A stretch of 15,063 nt of DNA from JAAZMI01 sp050942615. Its GTDB lineage: Bacteria > Bacillota > Dethiobacteria > DTU022 > UBA8154. How positions within the stretch are numbered: the first letter of the stretch is position 1; every line of letters begins with the position of its first letter. Positions 5,727 through 12,431 of this stretch are shown here, in pieces. The notes below the pieces were generated by a model. That model was not told where the DNA came from and did not search any database. It saw only the letters and a list, made by a program, of their open reading frames with translations. The position numbers were made by a program, and so were the translations under genes. The stretch lies in assembly GCA_050942615.1 (NCBI GenBank), contig JBMNNQ010000031.1:1-15063 (forward strand), given 5' to 3'.

Positions 5727-7152
5727 ACAAACAAAAATACTGGCCGTATTCAAAGAATACCGGTTGACGGCCAAAAGAATAGCAGACCACCAGTGGTACC
5801 TTTTCTTCTCAGAAAACGGTTTCAACAAAAACCACCAGGTCAAAGATATCACCTCAGCCCTCTCTGAACGCTATAAACAAGTCTGCCAGTATCAAGTAGT
5901 TGGTATGCTTGAATCCTATATCTCAAACCGTAAAAACGACTTCATAAACCATGTCTATAACAGCAGCCTAACAGGGCAAGCCAAATTAGAGCTACTTTAT
6001 ATCAACAAGTACGGCCTCTGGTTCAGGAACAATGTTAAGATCCCCGTCTTTAACAACAACGGCAAAAAGATAAAGGGTAAACATAAAACAATCGATACCG
6101 CTACGATCAAGCTATCCAGGAAAATATTTAAACATATCCTTTCTAAACACCGTAAACCTACCATGAAACATATAAACATGGCCCTGGACCAAAAAGTTGC
6201 CATAATAGAGCCCAAAGAAAACCCCGGTGCCCAAAAATATGACTACTGGCTAAAACTATCCACCTTAGAAAGTGGCAGCCCGATATATCTTCCGTTACAA
6301 AGCAACGCCTACTTTGAAAATATCCCCGGCAAACGCAGAAACTTTTGCCAGTTTAACTTAACAGAGGCCGGCGAAATTACCGTATCTTTGATCAAAGATA
6401 CGCCCCCTGTAAAAAACTATATCCCCTCAACCCCGAAACTTGGGCTCGACCTGGGGCTAGAAAATATCTTTGCCACGGACAAAGGCGACCTTTTTGGCCG
6501 GCGGTTTTACCGTACCTTGTTATGGTACGACAAAGCTATTACCGACCTATCCCGGAACCGTCAAAAACAGGCTCTTAAACCTAGGAGCACACGTTATGCC
6601 CGGCTGGTTGGTAAACTACGTGCTTACCTAAAGAACGAGCTGAACCGTATTCTAAACCGGATCATTAAACTATACGCCCCGGGCGAAATAATAGTAGAAA
6701 GGCTAAACTTCCAGAACCCTAATCTTTCCCGACGGCTAAACCGGCTCTTATCCCGATTCGGTAAGGGTCTTATTACTGCCAAGCTGGAAGCGCTCCATGA
6801 AGAATACGGAATTATAATTACCTACATTAACCCTGCCTATACTTCTCAGACTTGTGCCCAATGTGGCTATGTAGACAAGCGTAACCGCAGAAGCCGTGCA
6901 GGGTTTATATGCAAATTCTGTCGTTCCAACTCTCATGCGGATGTCAACGGGGCCAGGAATATTCTTGCCAGAAGTTCTGACAACGAAACCGGCTCTGTCT
7001 ATAAAACTAAACAGCAGGTCCTCCATGTACTAGCAAAACGGTTTGTTAGCAGCCTGGAGCGAACTCCACGCCTCAATAGTAAGGCTAAGGACTTAATCCT
7101 GAGTAACCCTTATTTTAAGGACTATTGGGATAAGTTTAAAGTTGTTTCGTAG
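5683..7152 (+). CDS. tnpB: RNA-guided nuclease TnpB (IS607-associated)
   Basis: TnpB is the RNA-guided DNA nuclease ancestral to Cas12; it cuts sites matching a guide taken from the element's right-end RNA. The 489-residue protein has an N-terminal region longer than in compact TnpBs and a complete RuvC domain. The acidic triad is D256 (GLDLGLEN), E339 (EIIVERLNF) and D420 (HADVNGARNIL). A zinc finger sits before the last Asp with C391, C394, C410 and C413. All these residues are intact. The ATG is preceded by AAAGGAT at a suitable distance and lies within the last codons of tnpA, so the two are probably co-translated. By analogy with other IS607/IS605 elements its guide RNA should overlap the 3' end of this gene. 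Confidence 0.95.
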   Translation: MNRTYRLKHWANRGKQTKILAVFKEYRLTAKRIADHQWYLFFSENGFNKNHQVKDITSALSERYKQVCQYQVVGMLESYISNRKNDFINHVYNSSLTGQAKLELLYINKYGLWFRNNVKIPVFNNNGKKIKGKHKTIDTATIKLSRKIFKHILSKHRKPTMKHINMALDQKVAIIEPKENPGAQKYDYWLKLSTLESGSPIYLPLQSNAYFENIPGKRRNFCQFNLTEAGEITVSLIKDTPPVKNYIPSTPKLGLDLGLENIFATDKGDLFGRRFYRTLLWYDKAITDLSRNRQKQALKPRSTRYARLVGKLRAYLKNELNRILNRIIKLYAPGEIIVERLNFQNPNLSRRLNRLLSRFGKGLITAKLEALHEEYGIIITYINPAYTSQTCAQCGYVDKRNRRSRAGFICKFCRSNSHADVNGARNILARSSDNETGSVYKTKQQVLHVLAKRFVSSLERTPRLNSKAKDLILSNPYFKDYWDKFKVVS

Positions 7153-7190
7153 ACTACTACGGTTTTCTATGAAATTTCATACTATAAACA
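7100..7190 (+). ncRNA. Candidate omega-RNA region at the right end of the IS
   Basis: TnpB guide RNAs are known to span the tnpB 3' end and the right end of the element. Here CGTAG (7148-7152) pairs with CTACG (7157-7161) over a four-base loop, followed by TTTT. A perfect palindrome, ATGAAATTTCAT, lies at 7169-7180. These could be scaffold stems, with guide sequence continuing into flanking DNA beyond about 7185. Limits are guesses; the assignment rests on position and two small foldable elements. Confidence 0.4.
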
Positions 7191-7245
7191 TTAGGGCAGG
7201 GTTTAATGCGGTCTATAAAATAAAAGCGCAGAGGAATAAATAAAC

Positions 7246-8085
7246 ATGTCAGTAGATTATTATCAAGTCTTGGGGTTAAATCATAGCGCCAGCCAGGAAC
7301 AGATTAAGGCTGCTTACCGTAAACTGGCCTTTCAATATCACCCGGACAGGAATAAAGAGGATCCGGCTGCCGGGGAAAGAATGAAAAAAATAAATGAAGC
7401 CTACGCGGTGCTGTCCGATTCAGGGAAAAGAAAAAAATATGATGCTTACAGGGACGATTATGGTTCATCTGCTGCGCAGCGGTTCAGGGAAAGCCATTCT
7501 GAAGAAGATATTTTCAGGGATTCGGATATCAATCAGATCTTTGAAGAGATGTCCCGGGCGTTCGGTTTTAGAAATGCCGATGATATTTTCAAAGAGTTTT
7601 ATGGTTCCAGGTATCAAACATTTACCTTTCGCAGACCAGGGGTTTCCGGCAGGGGGTTTATTTCTTTTTATGGTTTCAGGCCCCCTGGAGAACAGCAGGG
7701 GAGGTTTCAGGAACAGGGTAAGGCGCCAAGTTTTCCTGCCGGGCCCTTTGCGGGCATTTTGAGCAGGTTTTTAAAGGGCAGGGTGGAAAAAGCCTTCGGC
7801 GTAAAATTTCCTGAAAAGGGCCGGGAGGTGCACGCTGTACTTTTTTTAACCCCTGAACAGGCCGGCAGAGGGGGAAAGGTGAAGTATTTTTACCAGGAAG
7901 GGGGAAAACAGCAGAAAATAATGGTGAAGGTTCCCCCCGGGATGCGTGAAGGACAAAAAATAAGGTTGAAGGGTTTGGGTGGCAAGGGGAAGGACGGGGG
8001 TGAAAACGGGGATCTTTACCTCCAGGTAAAACTGCAGGTTCCCCTGCTGCAAAAAATAAAAAGGCTATTCAGGCGGGAATACTGA
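7246..8085 (+). CDS. DnaJ-like J-domain co-chaperone with a single C-terminal domain
   Basis: J-domain proteins deliver substrates to DnaK and stimulate its ATPase. Residues 4-67 form a full J-domain (DYYQVLGL, AAYRKLAFQYHPDRN with HPD at 32-34, INEAYAVLSD). Residues 68-190 are a Phe-, Gly- and Arg-rich linker. Residues 192-264 resemble one DnaJ/CbpA substrate-binding beta domain (VHAVLFLTPEQAGRGG, VKVPPGMREGQKIRLKGLGG, GENGDLYLQVKLQV). No CxxCxGxG zinc repeats are present, so it is not canonical DnaJ. A second C-terminal beta domain and the dimerisation tail of CbpA-type proteins appear absent; the protein ends with a basic helix-like segment (LLQKIKRLFRREY). GAGGA at 7231-7235 supports the ATG. 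The IS element lies directly upstream. The identity as a J-protein is firm; its clients are unknown. Confidence 0.92.
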   Translation: MSVDYYQVLGLNHSASQEQIKAAYRKLAFQYHPDRNKEDPAAGERMKKINEAYAVLSDSGKRKKYDAYRDDYGSSAAQRFRESHSEEDIFRDSDINQIFEEMSRAFGFRNADDIFKEFYGSRYQTFTFRRPGVSGRGFISFYGFRPPGEQQGRFQEQGKAPSFPAGPFAGILSRFLKGRVEKAFGVKFPEKGREVHAVLFLTPEQAGRGGKVKYFYQEGGKQQKIMVKVPPGMREGQKIRLKGLGGKGKDGGENGDLYLQVKLQVPLLQKIKRLFRREY

Positions 8086-8164
8086 AGTTCGCCTCTGTTT
8101 TAGTGAAATTAAAAAAGGGGTTTTGAAAAGCAGCGGGAATATATTAACAAAACTTTATCATCAT

Positions 8165-8236
8165 GCAAAACAAGCCGGGGGCAGTGCAATCACTGTAAAA
8201 AGGGATCAAGGGCAAGCAAAAACAGGCTTGTTTCGC
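8165..8236 (+). promoter_or_regulatory. Candidate structured RNA in the leader of the SEC-C gene
   Basis: AAACAAGCC (8168-8176) pairs perfectly with GGCTTGTTT (8225-8233); beyond a single mismatch the stem continues with GC/GC to 8165 and 8236. Inside lies a second hairpin, CAGTG-CAAT-CACTG (8182-8195), followed by a purine-rich strand. The whole could fold as a closed multi-part structure about 50 bases before the next start codon. It has no T-run, so it is not a simple terminator, and it matches no riboswitch consensus that I know. Confidence 0.4.
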
Positions 8237-8286
8237 AATTTGGAACAGCGTAGTTGTAAAAATAATAAGCAGCGGGGTATATATTA

Positions 8287-9051
8287 ATGAAAACATTGCT
8301 GGATTATGTTATTTCCCTGACTAATCTCTATGGTCTGGTGCATAAGGAAAAGGTAGTGGAAGTTTATAACCTGCAAAACGAAGAAAAGATAGATGTTAAT
8401 AGCGTTGGCCTAGTCATGCATAATTTTTCAGAGGAACTGCGGCAAAATTTTGTGGAGGTTGATGGCGATTATTTTGTACATGAAACAATTATGGAATTTG
8501 ATGAATTTGACAGGCAGCTCAAGCAACGGACGGGAAAACCTTTTTACATTCCGGCACAGGCTGAACTTTTAAAGTACAGGGACGACTGTTATTTTGAAAA
8601 AAATAAGGAATATCGGGCTCTGCTTGAACATATAACTAAAAATTTATTAGGCGGTGATGAAAAACAGGGTGCCCTGATTGCAGACGACCTGCAGGGTTAT
8701 TGCCAACACGGTTTTTCCCCGGGAATGATGTTCGATCTGTTTAATGACTATGGTTTTTCATTCAAGGATGAAAAACAGGTGAAGGAAACAGTGCAGCTGG
8801 TCATGAACTTGGCGAATAATACCCGGATTTGGGAAAACAACGGTTTTACCCCCCATGAAATTTTTGAAAAATATGAAAGGCCGCACTTACAGCCACTGCC
8901 GGATGAACCCTTTGATTTTGGCAGGGCTGGGGTTACAGGTTCTGAAAGCAGCCCTGAAAGCAGAAAAAAGGTGGGCAGAAACGATCCCTGCCCCTGCGGC
9001 AGTGGTAAAAAATACAAGAAGTGTTGTTTGGGAAAAGAATTAATGAATTAA
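8287..9051 (+). CDS. SEC-C motif zinc-binding protein of unknown function
   Basis: The 254-residue product ends in a SEC-C motif, [19 protein letters not shown] (residues 229-247), with C235, C237, C246 and C247 as zinc ligands. This module also ends SecA, where it contacts SecB and ribosomes, and caps many uncharacterised proteins. The first 75 residues look helical and then strand-like ([35 protein letters not shown]), which could be a winged-helix fold. Residues 85-200 are helical and acidic. A linker rich in Ser and Pro precedes the motif. No signal or membrane segment is present, so it should be cytosolic. The start ATG has only a weak upstream ribosome site (GCGGGG). A tandem repeat and a terminator follow. 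Confidence 0.88.
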
Positions 9052-9135
9052 AACTGCAACTGTTGGTGCTAACCGGGGTGCCAATGGGATTGACAGTGTT
9101 GTAGCCGGTTGCCTGAAATAATTGGTAAATATAGG

Positions 9136-9180
9136 GCAAAGTAGGTTACAGCAAAATATGTTACAGCAAAGTATGTTATG
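9136..9180 (+). repeat. Three tandem copies of a 15-bp unit
   Basis: The units are GCAAAGTAGGTTACA (9136-9150), GCAAAATATGTTACA (9151-9165) and GCAAAGTATGTTATG (9166-9180), differing at one to three positions. The block lies between the SEC-C gene and its terminator and encodes nothing obvious. Confidence 0.85.
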
Positions 9181-9194
9181 TTCCCCTTTAATAT

Positions 9195-9234
9195 CCTGCC
9201 TGCATGCAGGGAAACTTCCCAGCAGGCTTTTTTA
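9195..9234 (+). terminator. Rho-independent terminator after the SEC-C gene
   Basis: GCCTGC (9198-9203) pairs with GCAGGC (9222-9227); an inner GGGA/TCCC stem closes the apex and TTTTTT follows at 9228-9233. The stem has an internal bulge (ATGCA against A), and a competing palindrome, CCTGCATGCAGG, overlaps its left arm. Confidence 0.75.
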
Positions 9235-9275
9235 ATTTATTTTGCAATCTGTTTATTATGTCTCGGTAAGAAAAG

Positions 9276-9286
9276 TATAATATAAT
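9276..9286 (+). promoter_or_regulatory. Candidate -10 region of ymxH/ylmC
   Basis: Two overlapping TATAAT hexamers (9276-9281 and 9281-9286) lie 38-48 bases before the ATG, downstream of the preceding terminator. No good -35 sequence is seen at normal spacing, so the controlling sigma factor is uncertain. Confidence 0.35.
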
Positions 9287-9323
9287 AAGAATGAAAAATG
9301 CTGGCCTACAGAGGAGGCACGGT

Positions 9324-9569
9324 ATGGTTCGTTTAAGTGATCTGCGTGATCGGGATGTCATCAACGTCAATGACGGTCGAAGACTGGGGGTAATCAGCGA
9401 TCTGGACCTGGATTTGGAAAAAGGGGTTATTAGAGCCCTGATCTTGCTTGGGGCCGGGGGTTTTATGGGTGTTATTGCCCGCAAAAATGATCTGGTTATT
9501 CCTTGGGTGCAGGTAAAAAAAATCGGTGTGGATGCCATTCTTGTTGATTGTCCTGTAGAGTGTGAATGA
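9324..9569 (+). CDS. ymxH: YlmC/YmxH family PRC-barrel sporulation protein
   Basis: This small PRC-barrel protein family is typical of spore formers and lies near sigG in many of them; its molecular role is not established. The 81-residue protein shows the family pattern MVRLSDLRDRDVINVNDGRR, LGVISDLDLDLEKG, then the strand IRALILLG and a C-terminal KNDLVIPWVQVKKIGVDAIL. The start is the ATG at 9324 with GAGGAGG seven bases before it; an upstream in-frame ATG at 9291 is too close to the putative promoter and not family-like. Its normal place is directly after sigG in the ylm cluster, from which it is separated here by about 5.4 kb of accessory genes. Confidence 0.92.
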   Translation: MVRLSDLRDRDVINVNDGRRLGVISDLDLDLEKGVIRALILLGAGGFMGVIARKNDLVIPWVQVKKIGVDAILVDCPVECE

Positions 9570-9578
9570 GATTGGTAT

Positions 9579-9607
9579 TGGACAGACCCCCCGGGCTTTA
9601 ATATAAT
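9579..9607 (+). promoter_or_regulatory. SigmaA promoter of the NrdD-like/pgeF/sepF operon
   Basis: TGGACA (9579-9584, five of six consensus positions) and TATAAT (9602-9607, perfect) are separated by 17 bases. Transcription should start near 9614 and give a leader of about 124 bases that contains paired direct repeats. This would allow vegetative expression of pgeF, yggS and sepF independent of the sporulation genes. Confidence 0.75.
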
Positions 9608-9624
9608 AAAAATAGCAGTTACAT

Positions 9625-9685
9625 AAATTTGCTAAACGTCTATTTGTTGTTTGAGGAAATTGTTGTTTGAGAAAAATTTGCTAAA
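9625..9685 (+). repeat. Nested direct repeats in the operon leader
   Basis: AAATTTGCTAAA occurs at 9625-9636 and again at 9674-9685. Between them TTGTTGTTTGAGGAAA (9644-9659) is followed directly by TTGTTGTTTGAGAAAA (9660-9675), a 16-bp tandem duplication with one difference. The set lies in the predicted untranslated leader. Confidence 0.85.
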
Positions 9686-9737
9686 ACAGGCCCACGGCTT
9701 GCAAAAACAGATATTTAGTGCGTGAAAGGGTGGTTTT

Positions 9738-11609
9738 TTGACTGATAGTAGCTTTCCTTTTAAGGAAATCTGTAAAAGAGATGGCCGAGTTGTACCATTT
9801 GACGCCTCCAAAATCACCCAGGCTATTTTTAAGGCGGCGAAAGCTGTTGGCGGGGAGGATTATTCCTTGGCCGAGGGCCTGACCGGGGAAGTTGTTTCTT
9901 TTCTTCAGGGACAGCAGTTTGCAGGGTTACTTCCCACGGTGGAAGAGATCCAGGATGCGGTGGAAAAAATACTGATCGAAAAAGGACATGCCCGGACAGC
10001 AAAAGCCTATATTTTATACCGGGCCAAAAGAACCCGTATCCGGGAGGCCAAGTCTGAACTGATGGATGTTGTCAAGGATATTCTTTTGTTTGAAGGCGAC
10101 CGGTTTGATAATCAGGAGGGCCGTTATTCACCGGCTGAAAAAATGTACCAGATTGCATTGGCTGCCAGTCAAAAATATTATTTTGATAATTTGCTCCCGG
10201 CGGAAATAGCAGCCGCCCACCAGTCAGGGAGCTATTATATCCATTGTCCCGGTTATTACAGCAAAACCTTTGATTCCCTGCAGGTAGACCTGCTGCCTAT
10301 GATTAAAAAAGGTTTTGGTTTTTATAAAAAGATTCCTCCCGGTGATATATTAACAGTACTTTTTCATATAGCCCTCCTGCTGCAGAAAAACCAGCAGGAT
10401 TTATATGGTGAACAGGCGCTGCCTTATTTTGATTATGCCCTGGGCGAGCTGCTGCGTATTTTTAAAATCAGCCCCCAGGCTGCTGCGCTGCGTAGCAGCT
10501 TACATACCTTTCTTGCTTACCTGGGTGCCCTTTCAGCCTCTGCGGGCGGCCATGCCTTGCAATGCAGCCTGCAATTTGGGCTGGATCATACTGCAGAGGG
10601 CCGGGAAATTACAAGAGTATTGCTGGAAGAAATTAACGCCCGTCAAAACACCGGCCGGGCCTGGCCCAAGTTTATCTTTATGTTGAAAAAAGGTGCAAAC
10701 CTGTTTAAAGGTGACCCAAATTATGATTTATACCGGCAGGCTTTGCAGGTCTCCTTAGCCGGCGGCAGCCCTTTTTTTTCATTTTGGGAGGAAAACGACC
10801 CGGCTGCTGCATCTTTGAAGGACGGGCCATGTTACTTTAGCAATGGGATGAAGCTGTTCAACAACAGGCATAACCCTGCCGGCGGAAAAAGAAGGGGCAA
10901 TGTTGCTTCGTTGACCATCAATTTACCGCGTTTGGCTCTAAATACCCGCGCGGAAGATCTTTTTTTTGTGGAACTTGATCGCCTGTTGCGGCTGGGGTTG
11001 CGCCAACTGCTCCACCGTTTTGAAGTTTTGACCTCTTTAAAGTGCAAGGACCTGCCTTTTCTGATGGGCAACAGGTTGTATCGGGGAAGTGAAAGTCTTT
11101 CACCCTGGGAAAGCATTGGGGAACCCTTAAAAAACGGGCTTCTTACGCTGAACTTTACGGGTTTACCCGAAGCTGTCAGGGTTTTCACCGGCAAACAACA
11201 GGAAGCAGAACCGGTTGCGGTACTGGTAGCTAAAATTATGGAACACCTTTCACGCCGGGTGCAATCTTTTGCAGAGGAATATGATCTGAATATTGGACTT
11301 TGTAACATAAAAAGCGGCAGTATTTTACAAGGTTTTGTGGAAAAAGATCGAAAAGAATTTGGTTTTGTGGCCGGGGTTACCGACAAAAATTTTTACAGTT
11401 CCAACTTTATTCTGTTTCAGGAGGATGCCGGCCTGGATGGTAAAATTGCCTTGGAAGGCAAAATACATCAACATTGTTCGGCTGGACATGCCTCCCGGGC
11501 TATTCTGCTGCCCGGCATGGATGCCGGCGGTGCGGAAAAAATGATTTTAAAATTTGCAGAAGCCGGCATCGGTTTTCTTTCGTGCAGTACACTCAAGGGG
11601 GCAGGCTAG
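9738..11609 (+). CDS. Degenerate NrdD-like protein with ATP-cone (no glycyl-radical domain)
   Basis: Residues 8-98 are a complete ATP-cone (KRDGRVVPFDASKITQAIFK, GHARTAKAYILYR), the nucleotide-sensing module of ribonucleotide reductases. Residues 100-615 follow class III reductase NrdD in order: REAKSELMDVVKDIL, YIHCPGYY, LQVDLLPMIKKGF, LPYFDYALGELL, GDPNYDLYRQAL, SLTINLPRLAL, LLHRFEVL, FGFVAGVTDKNFYSSNF, AGIGFLSC. Key catalytic parts are missing. The cysteine normally in the NCLxxDL motif is Ser180, the MGCR-type finger-loop cysteine has no match near residues 366-390, and the protein stops where the zinc site and glycyl-radical domain should begin. At 623 residues it is about 80-100 short. 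The start is a TTG with AAAGGGTGG upstream. Its stop overlaps the pgeF GTG (TAGTG). A nucleotide-responsive, non-catalytic role is an inference. Confidence 0.88.
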   Translation: MTDSSFPFKEICKRDGRVVPFDASKITQAIFKAAKAVGGEDYSLAEGLTGEVVSFLQGQQFAGLLPTVEEIQDAVEKILIEKGHARTAKAYILYRAKRTRIREAKSELMDVVKDILLFEGDRFDNQEGRYSPAEKMYQIALAASQKYYFDNLLPAEIAAAHQSGSYYIHCPGYYSKTFDSLQVDLLPMIKKGFGFYKKIPPGDILTVLFHIALLLQKNQQDLYGEQALPYFDYALGELLRIFKISPQAAALRSSLHTFLAYLGALSASAGGHALQCSLQFGLDHTAEGREITRVLLEEINARQNTGRAWPKFIFMLKKGANLFKGDPNYDLYRQALQVSLAGGSPFFSFWEENDPAAASLKDGPCYFSNGMKLFNNRHNPAGGKRRGNVASLTINLPRLALNTRAEDLFFVELDRLLRLGLRQLLHRFEVLTSLKCKDLPFLMGNRLYRGSESLSPWESIGEPLKNGLLTLNFTGLPEAVRVFTGKQQEAEPVAVLVAKIMEHLSRRVQSFAEEYDLNIGLCNIKSGSILQGFVEKDRKEFGFVAGVTDKNFYSSNFILFQEDAGLDGKIALEGKIHQHCSAGHASRAILLPGMDAGGAEKMILKFAEAGIGFLSCSTLKGAG

Positions 11610-12427
11610 TGCCCGAAGAAGTTTTACAAAAAACTGAAAAAAAAGGCATAACATATTTTTTCCTGCCGCAGTGGGAGGCCTGCGGTCTGGTCGGGCATGG
11701 TTTTTCTTCCCGCCGGGGAGGGGTGAGCCGGGCGCCCTGCGATGAATTAAACCTGGGTTACAAAGGGGGGGACCGGCCGCAGGACGTAGTGGAAAACCGC
11801 CGCCGGTTTCTGAGTATCTGGAAGAAAAAAAAGCAGGATCTATTTTATGGTGAACAGGTACATGCAAACAAGGTTTTACTGGTTGATGAAAAAATGTGGC
11901 CTGCGGGGTACGGGGAACTTTTGGCTGCAGATGCTCTTATTACCCGGGAACCCGGGGTGGTGCTGGGGGCCTTTGCCGCTGATTGCCTGCTAATTTATTT
12001 TCTTGACCCGCAAACCCCCGCCTTAGGGTTGGCCCATGCAGGCTGGCGGGGAACTATGCAGGGCATTGCCCCGGGCGTGGTGCAGGCGATGCAAAATAAT
12101 TTTGCCACCAGGGTAGAAGCCCTGCAGGTTTTGATGGCTCCGGCGATACAGCCCCCCTGTTATGAAGTGGGCGCTGCAGTGCTGCAAGCTGCAGCTGCCT
12201 CCGGATGGAAGACCGATCTTGTGTTTTGGCCCGGGAAGAGAAGAAGCCATCCCCACTTCAATTTACCGGAGACCAACAAGAATATGCTTTGCAGGCTGGG
12301 TATAAAAAAGGAAAACATTTTTAGCAGTAACTATTGTACACACTGTAACCCGGACCTGTTTTATTCCTATCGGCGATCCGGTGGAAAAATGACAGGTAGC
12401 CAGATGGGCATTATTTTCTTAAGGTGA
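11609..12427 (+). CDS. pgeF: Peptidoglycan editing factor PgeF (YlmD, laccase-domain family)
   Basis: PgeF/YlmD belongs to the DUF152 'polyphenol oxidase' family; E. coli PgeF prevents wrong amino acids entering peptidoglycan precursors, and other members have purine-nucleoside activities. The 272-residue protein keeps the metal-site residues H85 (GEQVHANKV), C126 (AADCLLIYF) and H143 (LAHAGWRGTMQGIAPG). It also has MAPAIQPPCYEVG, NLPETNKNML and the C-terminal THCNPDLFYSYRRSGG. The start is the GTG at 11609, with AAGGGGG upstream; it overlaps the stop of the NrdD-like gene by one base, so translation is coupled. An open frame extends back to 11474 but only inside the previous gene. The next gene starts four bases after the stop. 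Confidence 0.95.
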   Translation: MPEEVLQKTEKKGITYFFLPQWEACGLVGHGFSSRRGGVSRAPCDELNLGYKGGDRPQDVVENRRRFLSIWKKKKQDLFYGEQVHANKVLLVDEKMWPAGYGELLAADALITREPGVVLGAFAADCLLIYFLDPQTPALGLAHAGWRGTMQGIAPGVVQAMQNNFATRVEALQVLMAPAIQPPCYEVGAAVLQAAAASGWKTDLVFWPGKRRSHPHFNLPETNKNMLCRLGIKKENIFSSNYCTHCNPDLFYSYRRSGGKMTGSQMGIIFLR

Positions 12428-12431
12428 CACA

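Larger units (their letters stand above)
5030..7190 (+). mobile_element. IS607-type insertion sequence (tnpA-tnpB)
   Basis: A serine-recombinase tnpA overlaps a tnpB gene, the defining arrangement of IS607-type elements. This family has no terminal inverted repeats and makes no target duplication, so the ends cannot be read exactly. The left end should lie between about 4980 and 5064 and the right end between about 7180 and 7240. The left flank has an inverted pair CTATT/AATAG (5036-5047) and ACTATTA (5035-5041) repeated in reverse as TAATAGT at 5093-5099; the right flank has short hairpins. The two genes favour C-ending codons (aac, atc, tac) more than the neighbouring sporulation genes, which suggests a foreign origin. 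The element lies upstream of the DnaJ-like gene and may have split that gene's promoter region. Confidence 0.8.

Noticed and set aside
8123..8145. TTGAAA and TATATT as a promoter for the SEC-C gene
   Set aside because: The spacer is only 11 bases, too short for a sigmaA promoter, and other combinations nearby match poorly.
9136..9180. CRISPR array
   Set aside because: The units are only 15 bp, sit head to tail with no spacers, and no cas genes are present.
9700..9722. NrdR-box-like sequence ACAGATATTTAGTGC ahead of the NrdD-like gene
   Set aside because: It resembles the 16-bp NrdR consensus but is one base short in the centre and has no properly spaced second copy; the match may be chance.
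10832..11386. Long minus-strand ORF of 184 codons inside the NrdD-like gene
   Set aside because: Its Ser/Arg-rich composition and lack of any family pattern mark it as the antisense shadow of a real gene.
11474..11608. N-terminal extension of PgeF from the ORF start at 11474
   Set aside because: The stretch lies inside the NrdD-like gene in another frame and has Cys/Arg-rich, non-family sequence; the GTG at 11609 has a ribosome site and fits the family.
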